A stretch of DNA of 64,000 nt from Cinclus cinclus (GCF_963662255.1 NC_085047.1:91074259-91138258), one strand, 5' to 3'; shown: positions 11,501-24,924, numbered from the stretch's first letter. Notes: a model not told the origin generated them from the sequence alone. Translations and numbers: made by a program.

Positions 11501-14500
11501 GTCTTGCACCAAACCAAAATGCTCCTAATGACAGAATCGTCTTGCTTGGAGCAGCCTGGTACTTTGGCTGGAAAGTTACTGGTCTGACCATTACACAGGA
11601 AAAAAAAAAAAAACCCGATAATTAAACAATGGGAAAAATTTCTTTCTAGTGCATGATGCCGATGAGCCTGGGAATAGGTTCTCCCGACATGCCAGCCCCA
11701 TATCCTTTCTTTTCCCATTTGGTTTCCTCTGACAGCTTGAGCCATGCCTTTCCCTGACTGTATGGGGTGGGGGGTGGGGTTTGCTGATGTGCTAGTTTTA
11801 CTCACTTGGCTCTGTTACCATCGTCCTCAGCAGTAATACTAAACTTATTACGTCCTCTTTGTGGGAAGTTTTGCTTGTGTTACTAGAGGATTGCTGAAAA
11901 ACCTTTAAAATTGTTTGAATAGCTTTAAAAAAGAAAAACCAGAGCATGTGCCTCGTAATTTAATCTAATTGTCTTTGTCTGTAATTTGAACATTTTTATT
12001 CTGTTAGAAAGAACAGACATTAATTTAATGATACATATACATGAGATGGCTCTTAGGGGAAGAACAGAAGGAGAGAGTATTACTTTTGGTATTAAAAAGA
12101 CATTCTGTTTTCAAAAGCAGAGAGAAAAATGTAAAACATCTGGAATCAAGAGCACTTTCTGCCCAGTGTTTTGGGTGTAGCTTTTATTGGTTCCACAGGA
12201 CTTGCTGCTTAATCATTGCTGTTAGCTGGGGTGACCTGTGAGCTCAGGTGATAGCTAGCTGAATATCTGCCCAAAGGAGCTGATGAAATTCTTCAGGGTG
12301 TCAGTGGAAGGACTTGTCACCTGGCACTGGGCTCAGTCTTTCACATCTGCGAGTTAGCTGTTGAGGGGTTAAAGAGTGAAAAAACTTGCTTGGCTTTGTC
12401 TTGGTTTTCTTGGTTTCTGGCACTTTCAAAGCATGGGTTGGCCCCTGCTGAAGTTTGGGTTCTTGTCCTGTCGGAGTGGTTGGGATTTTTGGTGTGACTG
12501 GTCTGTTTGCATGTGGTTGACTGAGGGCAGGGGTTTCTGAGGGTTGCACATCCTCATGAACACTTTAAAGCTGTTTCTGCAGCAGGTCTCCATCTTGTCC
12601 CATTTTGGAAATGGGAGGACTTAGCTGTCTGGTTCACAGCACTGGGTGCCAGGAGGAGAAGGAAAGCTGTGGGATTCATTAATTTAAAAAAGGGAGAAAT
12701 GGAACTGTTCTCTTTCACCATAGTGTTTGCATAATATAATTTGACTCAGGAATGCTGAGAAAATTTTGTCTGCTTGCAGTGGCAATGGGACAAAGGTGCA
12801 AAACCCTTAAACCTTTTTCTACTTTGCAGCATTCAGCCCTTTTTTTTTTTTTTTTTTGAAGATACCTTAAAGATTTGTGGTAGGAAGGAATTTGTCCCTC
12901 ATGTTGGCTGTCAACAGGAATATGATTTATCAGACAAGTGAAACTAATGCTGTATATGGTTAAGGAGTGCCTTTCTGTGCACAAAAATGGTATTTATGAG
13001 AAGCGGCTGGTTCTTAGTCAATGCCTAGAGTTTCTTTCCACTGCTACAGCAACAAGCACATTTGCCTGATTATTCAGGCAAATTAGCATTAATTTTTTTT
13101 CCAAGTTTTTTGTAAATCTAATGCAAACCAATATAAATTTGCCATTGCTAATTTTAGAGTGGTCTGCTTGTATAAGATAACAAATCCCAGTTTTACTTTA
13201 AAGAGAAAGTATTTTAACAGAAGGCTGGCAAGATTGTTATCAAAATGCTAATGATCATTTCTCCTACAGTCTCAGTTATTTTCAGAGGGAGGACTAGAAT
13301 AGATTCATAATCTGAATAATATTGATTTTAATATGTATTACTGTCTCATTAAGCTGTTACAGTCTTTCCCCTTCTGGACAAAGGTTCATTAATCACTGCC
13401 GTTGATGTATCATTAAAGTGGGTTTAGGTGCAAGATGAGTAGAGGGAGAGAGATCTGAAATGTTGACTGCAGTAGTGGGTGGACCTCTGGGTTAAGATAT
13501 TTAGACCCTAACCAAATGAAGGGGGCACTGCTGTGCTTGATGTGCTGCCTCCTGATTGCCTTCCCTGGAACAGCCAAGAAGTCAGCCAAACACAGGCAGT
13601 ATCGTGTTTACTTTCCTAAATGATAATTTCAGTAAATATTATTGAACATGTTTATTTGTGGATTACTTTCAGGCCAATTCCAATATAAAAACTCCTCTGT
13701 GACTTGCTATAAAAAGACATGATTCTATAAATTTACTTTTTAATTTCTAAATTAATTTAGAAACAGCTTTAACAGCTTTTAGCATGCTACCTCTTTACTG
13801 GCTGCCTTCATATATGTTTTGAAATGCTTTTATTTCAGCTTGTACCAGGTTTACAATGTTGTCATCCTTATAAGCAAATCAATGTTTTCATTTCCAATAA
13901 CAGCAATAATTTACAAATTTGTAATTATTTTAATACAATGAAGTAGAAGGAATTAGAAGGAAGGAGAAGGAAGATTTTCTTTTGATTGTGTTTTGATTGA
14001 TTTCAACTTACATTTAGATGTCTGTAAACATGATACACACAAATATAGGTATGTATACTGTATATCTATATCTGTCTATCTATATATCTATCTCCCTGAA
14101 TATGTATTCTTTTGTCAGATGGGCAGTTACATCCATACTTATGTCCATATCCAATCCAGTAAATTATACATTATTGTCAGACATGGCTGTGTATTGTGGC
14201 ACAGCACAGTGGCTGGTCTGGCCACATCTCTGGACGTGTGCCCATGGGGAACCCCTGTTGCAGAGGATGTGTCCTCAAGGGATCATAGGAGTCCACCCAC
14301 GCAGCTTCCTCTTGCACCCCAAAACCACAGACCTGTGCTTGTGGTGTGAGGGAGAAGGGATGTCCAGCCAGGGGCTGGCTGGAGAGGAGACAGGGGAGTG
14401 GGTCCCAGTGTGCTGCAAGGCACCTGGTCCTTGAGGATGCTGGGACGTCATGACAGGCTCATTCCTGAGCCTCCTTGGGATTTCATGCTAAAATGTCATG

Positions 14501-16879
14501 AGATGAGACACAGAAATAGCACAGACTTTCCTGGCAGAAGTGTGATCCGCAGCATGTTGAGTGGGCACGATGCATCAGTGCCAGGGCTGCTGCTGCTTGG
14601 CCAGCTCTGTGTGGGGAGGGTGCAGTGCTGTGGAAGAGGCAGGCGAGGACGTCTTTGTGTTCAGTCCAGAGCATCTTGCATTTAAGCCAAGAGGTTTTGT
14701 GTGGAGTGCCTCATTCTTTTTCATATGATCTTTCTAAAACAAATCATAAAGCCCCCTGGGAGAATAGAGTCGTACACACACGTTGTAAAATACAGTAAAA
14801 TAGTAGCTGACAGCCATGAGATGAAATTTTTTGCTTATTCTCTTCTGCTGTGTAGGTAATTGTGGTGTTAGATCTTAGTGGGAAACATCTGATTATTTAT
14901 ATTTTACAGTCATGCAGCAATGTAAAATTTGAACCAATTAAACCTTTTTAACAATTAGTACATTTTTTGTAAAAGGAAAGCATGATACCTTTGATCTATA
15001 TTGCAGAAGGGAAAATTAATTTTTTCCTAGTTAGAGTTTTATCTGTCCTTTTGATAAACACAGGACTTCCTTTTATGTGGAGTTAGTCTCACTTCTGAGT
15101 GTAAACTTCCATGATGGTCAGTACTGTTAAAAATAATTCAGTGCTTTTTTAAGAAGAGACTGTAGATGTTTCATGATCTGTAATAATATTGTTCAGCCAG
15201 GGAGAGGTCATTTTGTGCTTCCCAATAAACAAGAGCTCAATGGCCAGGGTTAAATGGCCATCTCCCCCTCATCCCTGGCTTCTAAAACCAGGAAGCAAGT
15301 ATCTGAAGGGAAGGTTGGTGTCTTCCTCCCTTTGTCTTGTCAGCAGCACATTACAAGAAGTACAGAGGTGTTCCGAGCCACATGGTGTTCAAGAGCCACA
15401 TTTGCTTTCCAGTTTCTCCACTTTTGATGTTCATTTCATATGAATTTTACACCATTGAAATCACTCTTGCTAAGAATTGTTTTTGTCTGTTTTGTTAAAA
15501 AAGCCCAAACCAACAAGATACAGCATTGAATTTGCTGCCTTGTGCAGTGTGTAGAGCTGAGAGACAAGCCCTGTCTACCCCACAAATGAGAGCAAGAAAT
15601 AGGTTTGGTGCCTCAAGTCACTGTGATTGTCTGGGGGACTCTGGGGAGTTTGTTGTGCTATTTAATGCATCTCCTCTCCCAGCTGTTTCACCCACCTTTA
15701 AAATGATACAAAAAGTAGGAATAACAGAAGCAAAGTGCTTTGTTGGCAGTGATAACAGAAGATCCAGGAAAGGATCTGTGTCATCGTGTCTTTCCTGCAG
15801 TGCTTCATCACCATTTGAAGACATCCAGCAGTCAGAAGTGGTCAGGAACAGTCTGTCCAGGAGCTGGGCTCTGGTCCTCCTGTCCTCTTTCTCTCTCCAC
15901 ATGAATCCTCGCTTTTCAGTGGGCTGGGGCACCTGCCTCTGCTTTCCCTCCTGCTCGTTGAATTTTTAAACTCCCAAATCAGCATGTCTTCTCTAGGTAT
16001 ATTGCAGAACCCAGCTTTCAGGATGAGCATTGTCACCTTTTTTTTTGTGTGTGACAAGCTCAGAGAAAGACCCAGAAGATGAGTTCTTTCCATGTGGATG
16101 ATTAAGTGCTTCATGGGTCACTGGTGATGCTAGTGGTCAGAGACACTGGGAGAGGGGGATGCTTGGTGGTAGCTACTGACAGGATGGACTGCACTGTGTA
16201 GAGTCATACTGAAAGGCAGCACAGGGCTGGTCAGAAAATGAGAGAGGATCATTTTGGATGTTTGGTTTCCTGTGGGAGTAGGGCTTGTGTGATAACCTAA
16301 TCTTAAAAATATGAGGGGAGTATTTAGGGAGAATTTGCCCTGACAGCATTGTAGGTTGGTATTCAAGCACAGTCAATAAAAACACTAAAAAGATTTGGAG
16401 ACCATATTGAACTTTCTTTGTACCCTGTTCTCTGAGCTTAGAAACCTCTGCTGCACCAGGGACATGATCAGCTGTTGCTGATGAGCATCTTCCTCATTGC
16501 TGCAGCAAGAGAGGAGTTGGTGGGCTTGTGCCATGGCATATTTGTCATTGAATTAACACTCTAGACTTAGCCTGCTTTCACTGCTCTTCACACAGGCTCC
16601 CACCTACTTAGAAAACTGAGGCAGGGGCAGCTGTCTCCGGCCAGTGAACATGGGAGGAGAATTGAGGGTGCACAGACTGACAGTAAAAGGGGCACCAAGT
16701 ACCGAGGGGATGTCCCCAATGGCTGATGTTCTTCAGTTCTTTGTAGTTCTTTGTTGTTTATCAAATGAGGCTTAAAAATTCCAGGAAGTATTCAATTTGT
16801 TCCAGCCTCCTTCATGTGTTTTGGCTTTTTGTTAGTTAGATTTTATACAAAATAGGAGTTAAAATTCTTCTATATTCAA
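5521..16879. other. Intronic stretch without recognised genes or mobile elements
   Basis: This is mostly unique-looking, AT-rich, CpG-poor sequence. Short T-runs (around 6007-6018 and 12840-12857) and a doubled run of eight cytosines (8181-8188 and 8191-8198) are the only simple repeats apart from the TATC-type tract at 14050-14093. Two blocks stand out, a CpG-retaining one at 10400-10670 and an AT-rich one at 13020-13420; see the findings. Open frames here are short and unconvincing. Confidence 0.6.
14050..14093. repeat. Degenerate TATC/TATA microsatellite
   Basis: The tract is a mixture of TATC, TGTC and TATA units, clearly decayed from a tetranucleotide array. It lies within ordinary AT-rich intron. 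Confidence 0.75.
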
Positions 16880-17115
16880 TAAAGGGATGACAGGAAGTGA
16901 CCTTAAGATGCACTAGGAGAGGTTCAGCTTAGATACCAGAAAAAAAATTCACTGAAAGAGTTGTTAGACATTGGAGTGAATGGAGTCACTGTCTCTGGAA
17001 GTGTTCAAGAGGCATCTGAATGTGTCACTTGGGAATATAGTTTAGGAGTGAATTTAGTGGTGCTGGGTGGACAATCTTGAAGGTCTTGTCTAACCCTGAT
17101 GATTCTGTAATTCAT
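16880..17115 (+). mobile_element. CR1 LINE fragment, 3' end
   Basis: The sequence follows the 3' portion of avian CR1. It has an AGGTTCAGCTTAGATACCAG-like segment, then TTCACTGAAAGAGTTGTTAGA, the GGAGTCACTGTCTCTGGAAG block and the terminal GGTCTTGTCTAACCCTGATGATTCTG. Both ends are eroded, and only the terminal few hundred bases are present, as expected from 5' truncation during target-primed reverse transcription. It is a non-coding relic. Confidence 0.7.
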
Positions 17116-18699
17116 TCAGCAATACTCCTCATGTAGTGGGTAGTTTCTACCCTAGACTGCTGCCCTGCCAGAGAGGGGCTTTCCTATTTAAGTTGATCAT
17201 TTGAGAATTAGTTTGTCTGGCTATGAAAATTGTGGTGAAAGAGGGGTGGTTTTTATAGGATCTTGGATGTAGGAGAAGCCTATTTCTATTTCCTTCAATA
17301 CTCTCCATAGCTATTGTCAGGGAGACTTTTTGTTGATGCAAGGGCTGGGGTGAAAAGAGTCTGAACTCACAGTTAAAATAAGAGATAGCAGGAAACTGGA
17401 TAGAGTTTAGGTTCCTCAGCTGGTCTGATACTTTTGATGAACGCATGCTTCTTTGATTGAGTCACCTCATGAGTTTAAGGTTTTGTATAGTGATGCCCAT
17501 GCCCCAAATAAGTGATTCCTGTTCAGTGCTAGTGAAATAGAAGCCAAACACTGAGCAAAGACTGAAGTTGTCTCATTAGTGTCTAAACTCAGAGCAATTG
17601 GCAGTGAGCAGATAAAGACCAAAATGAATCTCAGGTAAAGCAGTAAAGGTTACTCCAGGTGATTTTTTTTTGGTGGGGTTTTTCTCTCCCCTGAAGAGTT
17701 TAAAAGAGCATTAAAAGATGCCTTTATAGTAGTATTTCATTTTTTGATGTCATGTAGCTGCAGACCCAAGAAAGTAATAGTATGAGGAGATCTTAATCCT
17801 TGTAATGTTCAGTATCCTAGCTATTTAGTAGCTTTGTCTGAGCAAGCTTCAGATAGACACTCTTCTGTTTTTTGTGGCTTTTTTCAGTAATTAATGAAGG
17901 AATGTGAGTAATCTGCTACTTGGCAGATCTGTTCTTTAGGACTCTGACTCTTGTTTGGTGGGAGGTGTGAGAAATCACTACCCTAGTAAGTAGCAATATC
18001 GTAGCACCTCAGTAGAACCATTTTGGAGAGTGTTGCTGGAAGGCAATAGTCTCCTTCATAGGAAGAAAAGCTTTAGAAAAATCATTCAAATAGCTTTGCT
18101 TCATTGACCTAGTGAAAATATTATTCAAGATAATGCTTTGCACAGATGGAGTTGCTGTATTACTTCACTGTAGGTCTGTCAGGTGCTACTATTTTCTGCT
18201 CTGTGTGCCATGAATAGATTCGTTTTTTCCCTCTCACTTCATGTGTTTGCCTTTTTTGCACGTGCCTTTTTTTGCACTTGCAAGAAGCAAAAAGAAACAA
18301 TTTTGCCAAGAATAAAGGTCTCAAATGGAGGCTGTGTCCTGGTCACCATGTTCCCCTTGGGTTCAGGCCATGAAGGGGTTTGCCCCCGTTGGGGTGTGGG
18401 GGGATGTGTTGTGTTTTCACTCAGGCTCAATGGGAGGTGACAGCTCAGGAAATCTCCATGGCCCATTCTGTGCCCCTGTGGTGTCCTGTGCTGTTAGTGC
18501 CCATTGCTGCTTGCAGCTGCCTGGGCAGCAGCAGCTCAGTGTCCCTATTGCCATCTCCCCTTGACATTGTCTCTGCCCCATTGCCATCCCCCACTTTGTC
18601 CCAGGATCCTCTCTGTGGGGAAGCAGACAGCCTGTGGAGCAGAGCTGTTTCTGAGCTTTGACATTCCCTATTCATTTTGCATGTGAGCAGCATTGGAGC
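17116..18699. other. Intronic stretch, nothing recognised
   Basis: This is unique-looking AT-rich sequence with a somewhat GC-richer part at about 18320-18660, just before the long CR1 copy. No gene, simple repeat of note or recognised transposon is visible in it. Confidence 0.55.
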
Positions 18700-19709
18700 A
18701 GAGATGGACCAAATGAATGGCTGATGTCCAATTGGAGATGTGGACATCATGTGGTGTTCCTTAGGTTCTTTACCGGACCAGTACTGTCCAGTATCTTTAT
18801 TAATAGCATAGACAGTGGGATTGAGTGCACCCTCATCAAATGTGCTGGTGACATATGTCAAGTGATATGCTGGAGATAAGATATGCTGGAGAGAAGGCAT
18901 GCCATCCAGAGGAACCACGGCAGGTTTAAGGAGTGGGTCCATGTTAACCTCATCAGGTTCAGCCAGGCTAAGGTGTCAGGTTCTGCACCTCTGGCAAACA
19001 CCACTATCACTACAGGCAAACAAATGGACTGAGAACCACTCTGCCTAGAAGGACTTGAGGATACTGGTTCATGGAAAGCTAGGCATGAGCTGACAATGTG
19101 CGCTCGCAGCCTGGAAGGTCAGATGTGTCCTGGCCTCCATCCAAAGCAGCATGGCCAGCAGATTGAGGGAGGTCATTCTACCCTACTTCACTCTCATGAG
19201 ACCCCACCTTGAGTACTCCAGCTCTGGGGTGCCCCATATAAGATGTGGACCTGTTAGAGTGGGTCCAGAAGAAGGCTGGAGCACTTCTCTTAGCAAGACA
19301 GGCTGGGAGACTTGGGATTGTTCAGCCTGGAGAAGAGAACACTTCAGGGAGACCTTATTACAGCCCTCCAGTACCTAAAAGGGGCTTATAAGAAAGATGT
19401 ATAGAGATTTTTTTCACCAGGGCCTGTAGTTGCAGGACAAGGCGTAACAGCTTTTAAGTGGAAGAGGGTAGATTTAGATTAGATATAAGGAACAAATTCT
19501 TTGCTGTGAGGGCTGACGAGGCACTCAAAGAGGCTTATCTGGGAAGTTGTGGATGTCCCATCCCTGGAAGTGTTGAAGGCCAGGCTGGATAGGGCATGGT
19601 GCAATCTGGTCAGTAGAAGGTGTCCCTGCCATTGGTAGGGGCATTGGAACTAGATGATCTTTAAGGTCTCTTCCAATCCGAGCCGTTCTGTGATTTTGTG
19701 ACTCCATGA
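18700..19709 (+). mobile_element. CR1 LINE fragment, end of the ORF2 reverse transcriptase through the 3' terminus
   Basis: This is the longest CR1 copy in the window, about 1 kb. Near 18770-18870 the translation reads GPVLSSIFINSIDSGIECTL, matching the reverse-transcriptase segment just before the catalytic box. The family's FADD box is degraded here to CAGD. Further on, PYFTLMRPHLEYSSSGVP (from about 19178) corresponds to the conserved RPHLEYC region. The copy ends in the standard tail, GAACTAGATGATCTTTAAGG then TCTTCCAATCCGAGC and a TGTGATTTTGTGACTC-type terminus. Frameshifts and small deletions (for example near 19270) make it inactive. The left boundary is approximate. Confidence 0.85.
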
Positions 19710-22700
19710 CCAGAGAATGAGCACAGAAAATAGAGCATGGCAGACACAGCTACAGTGAAAAGTAAATATTGCAAAGTGCCTGTGTATGTGTTTCATGAGG
19801 TTACAATAGTTCACATTTCTACTGTTGATTCTTTATACATCTTGATGCAGTACGAAGATGCTACAAGGAAACTGTATTTTTGTGCTGAAAGGTTTCTTTG
19901 GGTATAATGCTTCCAAATTGAATAAAAATTGAGTCATTCTTTTATCTTTATTCCATCACAGCTTTGCTGGAGGAATTCCTTTGATTTGCTGAAAAATTTA
20001 TAGTGGAAAAATCATTTGACGTTCATAACAAGTACAGTTTCCTCTTTAATAGATTGTTTATATTTTGCTATGGGTGTTCTTTTGCTGAACACTAATAGTA
20101 AATTCTTGACCTTATGTTGCAGTTTCCAGTTCTTCAATAAATACAGGAATCTTTAGTTAATCTTTCTTAACTCTATAGAATCCTTCATAGAAAACAGTAA
20201 ATATCGTGTTTCCTTTGTGGATGAGAAGTTAAAGCACGAGCAGAGGGACTCACTACCAGCACGGCAGAGCCAGGGAGTGATCACACACCTCCAGACTCGA
20301 GCACTTGATGCACTCAAGCTCTTGTCATCATCCTCATGTTTGGAAGGAGCGTGACAGACATTTCACACAAGTTCCACCTCCTTTGCTGTGTGCTACAGCT
20401 CTGTTTGGCTTATAGCCAAGTTTAGTTACTTTAGTTGCTGAAACTGTTTTCCTGTTCTGTTTCCTAATATTAAATTGCTGTAAAATTAACTGGAAAACTA
20501 CTATTATGTACCCTGTTTCTTTCTTTTGTCTTCACATTTTGTTTTTTTTTTTTTGTTTGCATATGTTTGTTTTTCCTTTATTTTCCCTTCTATTGCATCT
20601 GTGAAGCTTTTGTTCTCAATTGTCATGTCATTTGACATATGAGAGAAGCCAAATAAAATATTTCATTTTTCTGTTTCAAGTTAAAAACCAGTTTTTATGC
20701 TGAACAATAACTGTATTACAAGGAAGCCTGATGTGCCCTCAGTGCCATTACAATATGTTGAATAAAAGGTAATTTAATGGAAACAGCAGAGTATTTGAAA
20801 GTTCACTGCATGAAAATTGGATTTTTGCCTTTTATTATTTGCATTGCACTTTATTCATATTTAAGGCCACAGGGATTATCGTCCTTCTTAATGGCTTTAT
20901 TTAATAAAGACTTTGCATTTCACAGTATAGGATCTAGCACAGACTTCAATCTGTTATCAGGATTTCAATTAACTAGCTTTAGCTTCAGTTGACCTATAAA
21001 TCCAATAAATATATCTGAATAATTAATTTGCTTTTACTGGCTGGTACTGGCTACTTTTAAATACAGATGCTATGTGCTTAGCTGCTGAATGGCACAACAG
21101 TGCTCATAACCTGTTTTTATTCTTATGATTTTAAAGATTACATGTGTCTATTAAAGCAACTGGCTAGGCCAGGACTGGTCTCTAAATTTAAAAGACCTTG
21201 TAGAGGGGCTATAGTTATAGCTGAGGACCATTGCAGCTGGGATGCAAGTGCGCTTTTAATTTTGGAAGGAGAGGCTGGGAACAAGTAGATGGTGTGGATC
21301 AACACATCCCTTAATTGGACTGAATCATCCTCTGGCTGTGATTATGTGTATTGTAAACCATAGGTAGGATGTAGTCGATTCCAGGGTGGAGGAGTGGTGA
21401 TAAATACAGGAGACTGAATGAAATTCTGTTGCTCATACATTTGGGTCTTCCCTCACCTATGAAGTATCATACACCCGTATAATTTTGCAGTCAAGGTTGG
21501 GGTTTTTTTTGAGTAACATTTAAATATTGCTAAGCACACAAAACAAATAATCATGTTATTTTTTTACTGCACTTTTGGGCATTGAGAGAGACTGAAACTT
21601 GATTTTAAGTAAGCATTATGAACAGGCAGGCTTGAAAAAGGGTGACTCAAAAGTACAGGGATAGGGTCTATCTCTTCCAGTATTTCCTCCTGTAAATTCA
21701 CTGTCTGCACACAAAAATGTTGATACCCTGAAATAGGAACCAGCCTCATGCCAAGCTCTGTGGTCAAAACCAGTACCAAATAATTAGTTTGGTGGGACTC
21801 ATGAATCGTGAACATAGAGCCAGCCTGGATGCCCACTGAAGCTGCCACCCCTGTCCCAGAAGAGAGGGGCAGTCCATAGCCTGGCCATGCTCAGCAATTC
21901 ACCCAAGAGCAGCTGGATGACATCCAGATTGGCAACTGTGGAAAAGCACTGCTGATGTGAGGTTCCTGGTCTTTTCAATGTTGTTCCAGCTGGCTTACAT
22001 CCTGAGGACAGAAGATTTGAGCCCTCCAGGGACCTGCAAAGACCAGGACACTAGTCGAATTTAAAATGTTTAAGTTACAATACCTAAAGCTTTTAAGATA
22101 TTTTCTGCTTATCAATGCATGATTAACTGAGTGTATGTACTCAAAGAGAAATGTAATATTTATTAAACACAGTTAATTTAGACATTTTGGCATTTGGTAT
22201 GCAAAGATTATGCATTTTTCCCAGGAGTTATGCTAATTATTTCAGCATGATAACTTTAATTTTGAAAGGGTTTTTCATTGCTAAAGGGAGGGTTCTGTGT
22301 GCATATGTACAAGGAAAACTTTAATTAAACTTTCTGTTCTCCATTGTTTCAGGAGTTTAAAATGCACTTTCTCCTTTGTGAGTCAAAAAGACTACTTAAA
22401 TTTACAGGGCTAAAAGGGTTAATGTATGAAAATGAAGACATTCAAGGATATATTGCTGACAGCACCATTGGGTTGGCAGAGGAAAAAGATGAAACACAGC
22501 CTCAATTTACTTTTCTTAGTAAATAGCTTTTTGTTCTGTATTGTTAGAAGTAATCATTCCGTATCTGGAAAAGATGGAAAACATGTAAGTCATGATGCTG
22601 CCTCTGCTGACCTTAATATAATTTTATTTTTAACTATTTCTCTCCCAGACCTCGTTGAAAGGCTTGAAATAGAAACAACTCTGTTTTTCTGAGGAGGGTC

Positions 22701-23029
22701 TGAGAATTTGAAATGTGATCCTCATTTTTGGTGCCTAATGCAACAGGTAAAATATGGGAAGTTCTCCTCATGTTTGTCTGTACATCTGGGCACTGGGAAA
22801 CTGGTGTTCTTCAATACATATTCCATGGGAAAATAGGATATGTTCAGTAAGTTTGCAAAACATTAATCAGTTGGTACATTTAATTTAGCCATGGTATAGG
22901 AGATTGTTCCCAGTGTTGTGACGGTGGTAGTGTTTTGCACCACTTAATTAGTGGTTTGTCTTAAGTCTCTTCTGTCTTCACTCAGAACCAGGATTAAAAA
23001 ACACATGAAGGAAATGCATTTTCTTGTGT
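19710..23029. other. Intronic stretch with AT-rich blocks that may be regulatory
   Basis: There are no genes or recognised repeats beyond short T-runs (for example near 20541-20555). The parts at 20760-21020 and 22100-22360 are rich in TTAAT, ATTTGCAT and ATGCAAAG-like motifs and are discussed in the findings. The stretch at 21560-22070 is GC-average unique sequence of unknown nature. Confidence 0.5.
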
Positions 23030-23560
23030 CCAGGCTTAATTGTTTACTAAATCTTATCAAAAGTACAGAAAGTTCAGCAACACTTCTAGCCACCAGCTAG
23101 AAGCGAGCAAAATGAAGACAGATTCAGCTAGCTACAAGGTCTCTTAAATCTAAACAGTCCAATAGAGAAGTAATACCTACATTATACTTTTAACCCAATA
23201 ACCAAACTGCCGTGACCCTCAGTGTGGCACTAACTATCCAGCCTGAAACTGCTACCTGAAACCATGAAGGAGAAGGAAAGAGACACCACCCAAAATCCTC
23301 CATCTTGTCCCATACCTATTACTATATTATGAAAACCTCAAATTTAAAACCCTTCACCATGTGAAAGCACACGCTTCTATTTAACTACACACCCGTGATT
23401 TTATCTTCATCACTCAAATTTGGAAGCCTTCTCCAAGGCCTCAGTTCAAAAGCAGTGTTCTCCAGGGGGTCAGTGCCAGAAAGCACAGAAAGCTCAAAAA
23501 CCCCAGGTTTCTGGGATCCAACACAGTGTTAGAGAATTGATGAATGAACTGGGGCAGAGT
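23030..23560. mobile_element. Suspected LTR-retroelement-derived block (bird endogenous retrovirus type)
   Basis: This block differs from its neighbours: the + strand is rich in A and C and poor in G and T runs, with a sharp change of texture at both ends. Phrases such as AAATCCTCCATCTTGTCCCA and AACCCTTCACCATGTGAAAG resemble LTR-element sequence I associate with songbird genomes, but that is memory, not a search. No intact retroviral gene is present. Orientation, family and exact ends are undetermined, and related sequence may extend to about 24080. Confidence 0.4.
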
Positions 23561-24924
23561 GTTCTTGTAGCTTCCTACAAGTTCTGAGAACTTCCATTAA
23601 TTTGAATGGAAAAGGAGAAAACCTAAAAAAAAAAACCCTATTCTAAACAGCTGTTGTTTTTAAGACAGTTCTAATAAAATCACAACTGCTGTAAATCCAT
23701 ATTTGTCCAGAGTAAGCTCCAGCCATGGAGTACAACAGCCCTCCAGAGAACCCAGAAGGGACACCGAGGTAGCTTCTCTCCTTGAAACCTATGATCAAGA
23801 GGCTGTAATCACTCACTGGGTGATGTTCCCTTGTGCCTGCACCGCCCTCTCCTGTTGAAATTCTCCCAGAGAAGTCAGGAGGGAATAAATGCCTCTGCTG
23901 CTGCAGCTGTCACAGGTTTCCTTTGGTGCTGCTCTTGACGGGGTTGTCACCTGTCCTTCTGAAAGAGTTAGCATTTGCCACCCAGATGTTATTTGCTGAA
24001 CCAGTAGCCATTACATATCATGAACATCAGCAATACAGGTTAGAGGAACCACATCACTGGAAACTGCTCATCAGCTAACCACCATCTGGCAAAGCAGCTC
24101 CGGTATAGCAAATATAGAAGAATATAAATGTTTTGATTCAGGAGTTGTATTTTCCCTTGAAGGTTGATAGCAAGGGGTCAGTCTATTAATAGGGAACTTT
24201 AGTCCCACTTCAACTCACTGCCTCAGTGAACCTTTATTTTGTTATTTTATTTCAATATAAACGTTGCTATTTTTACCTTAAAAAGTAACAAATGTTACTG
24301 ATAGAAAACGGTCTGCTTAGAGAAGCATTCATCTGTAGCTAGTAGGAACACTATTGCTCTTTCTGTACAATGCACATACACATCTTTCTCTTGTATGTTA
24401 GTGATCAATCTGTTTTTCTGCTATTTGCCAGTGGAAAGGCCCTGGCTCATTTCTTTCTAGTGAATCATATTTTGATTGTCTCATTTCCTACTGAAGTGAG
24501 TAAAGTTGATTTGGGCATACACAGACTGTGACTTCTGCACGTAACTCTGCTAAGACGCAATGCATATTAATAAAATTTCTAAAATTATCTTCTACTGTGA
24601 ACTTATTTAATGTACTAAAACTTCCTAAATTAGGTCAGAATAAATGATAGAGTTATGCACATTCGATACTTCTTACCAGGTGGAGGCAACATGCCCTGGG
24701 GTTTTAGCCCAGTTTGTGGGCCAGGGGTCCAGGACTCCTAGGTGCATTGAGGAATAAGCACACCTGGTAGAATGAAAACAGCCCAGAGGGTCCTTAACAG
24801 GCACCAGTAAAGAAGTTCTGAAACAGGGCTGTCATGCCTCACAGGCTGTGTGGAACAGTCTGGGTCTGAATATGAGATGGGTGTGTCCCTGCACCTTGCT
24901 GGTAGATCACAGCATGGAGTGTTT

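Noticed and set aside
12301..12549. Pro/Thr/Lys-rich - strand frame of 82 codons
   Set aside because: It is low complexity and unrecognised, with no conservation evidence available here.
15526..15969. 147-codon + strand frame
   Set aside because: It starts at a non-ATG codon and has no family resemblance or splice context; likely chance.
18445..18942. 165-codon open frame on the - strand
   Set aside because: Much of it is antisense to the CR1 copy starting near 18700, and the rest has no recognisable domain.
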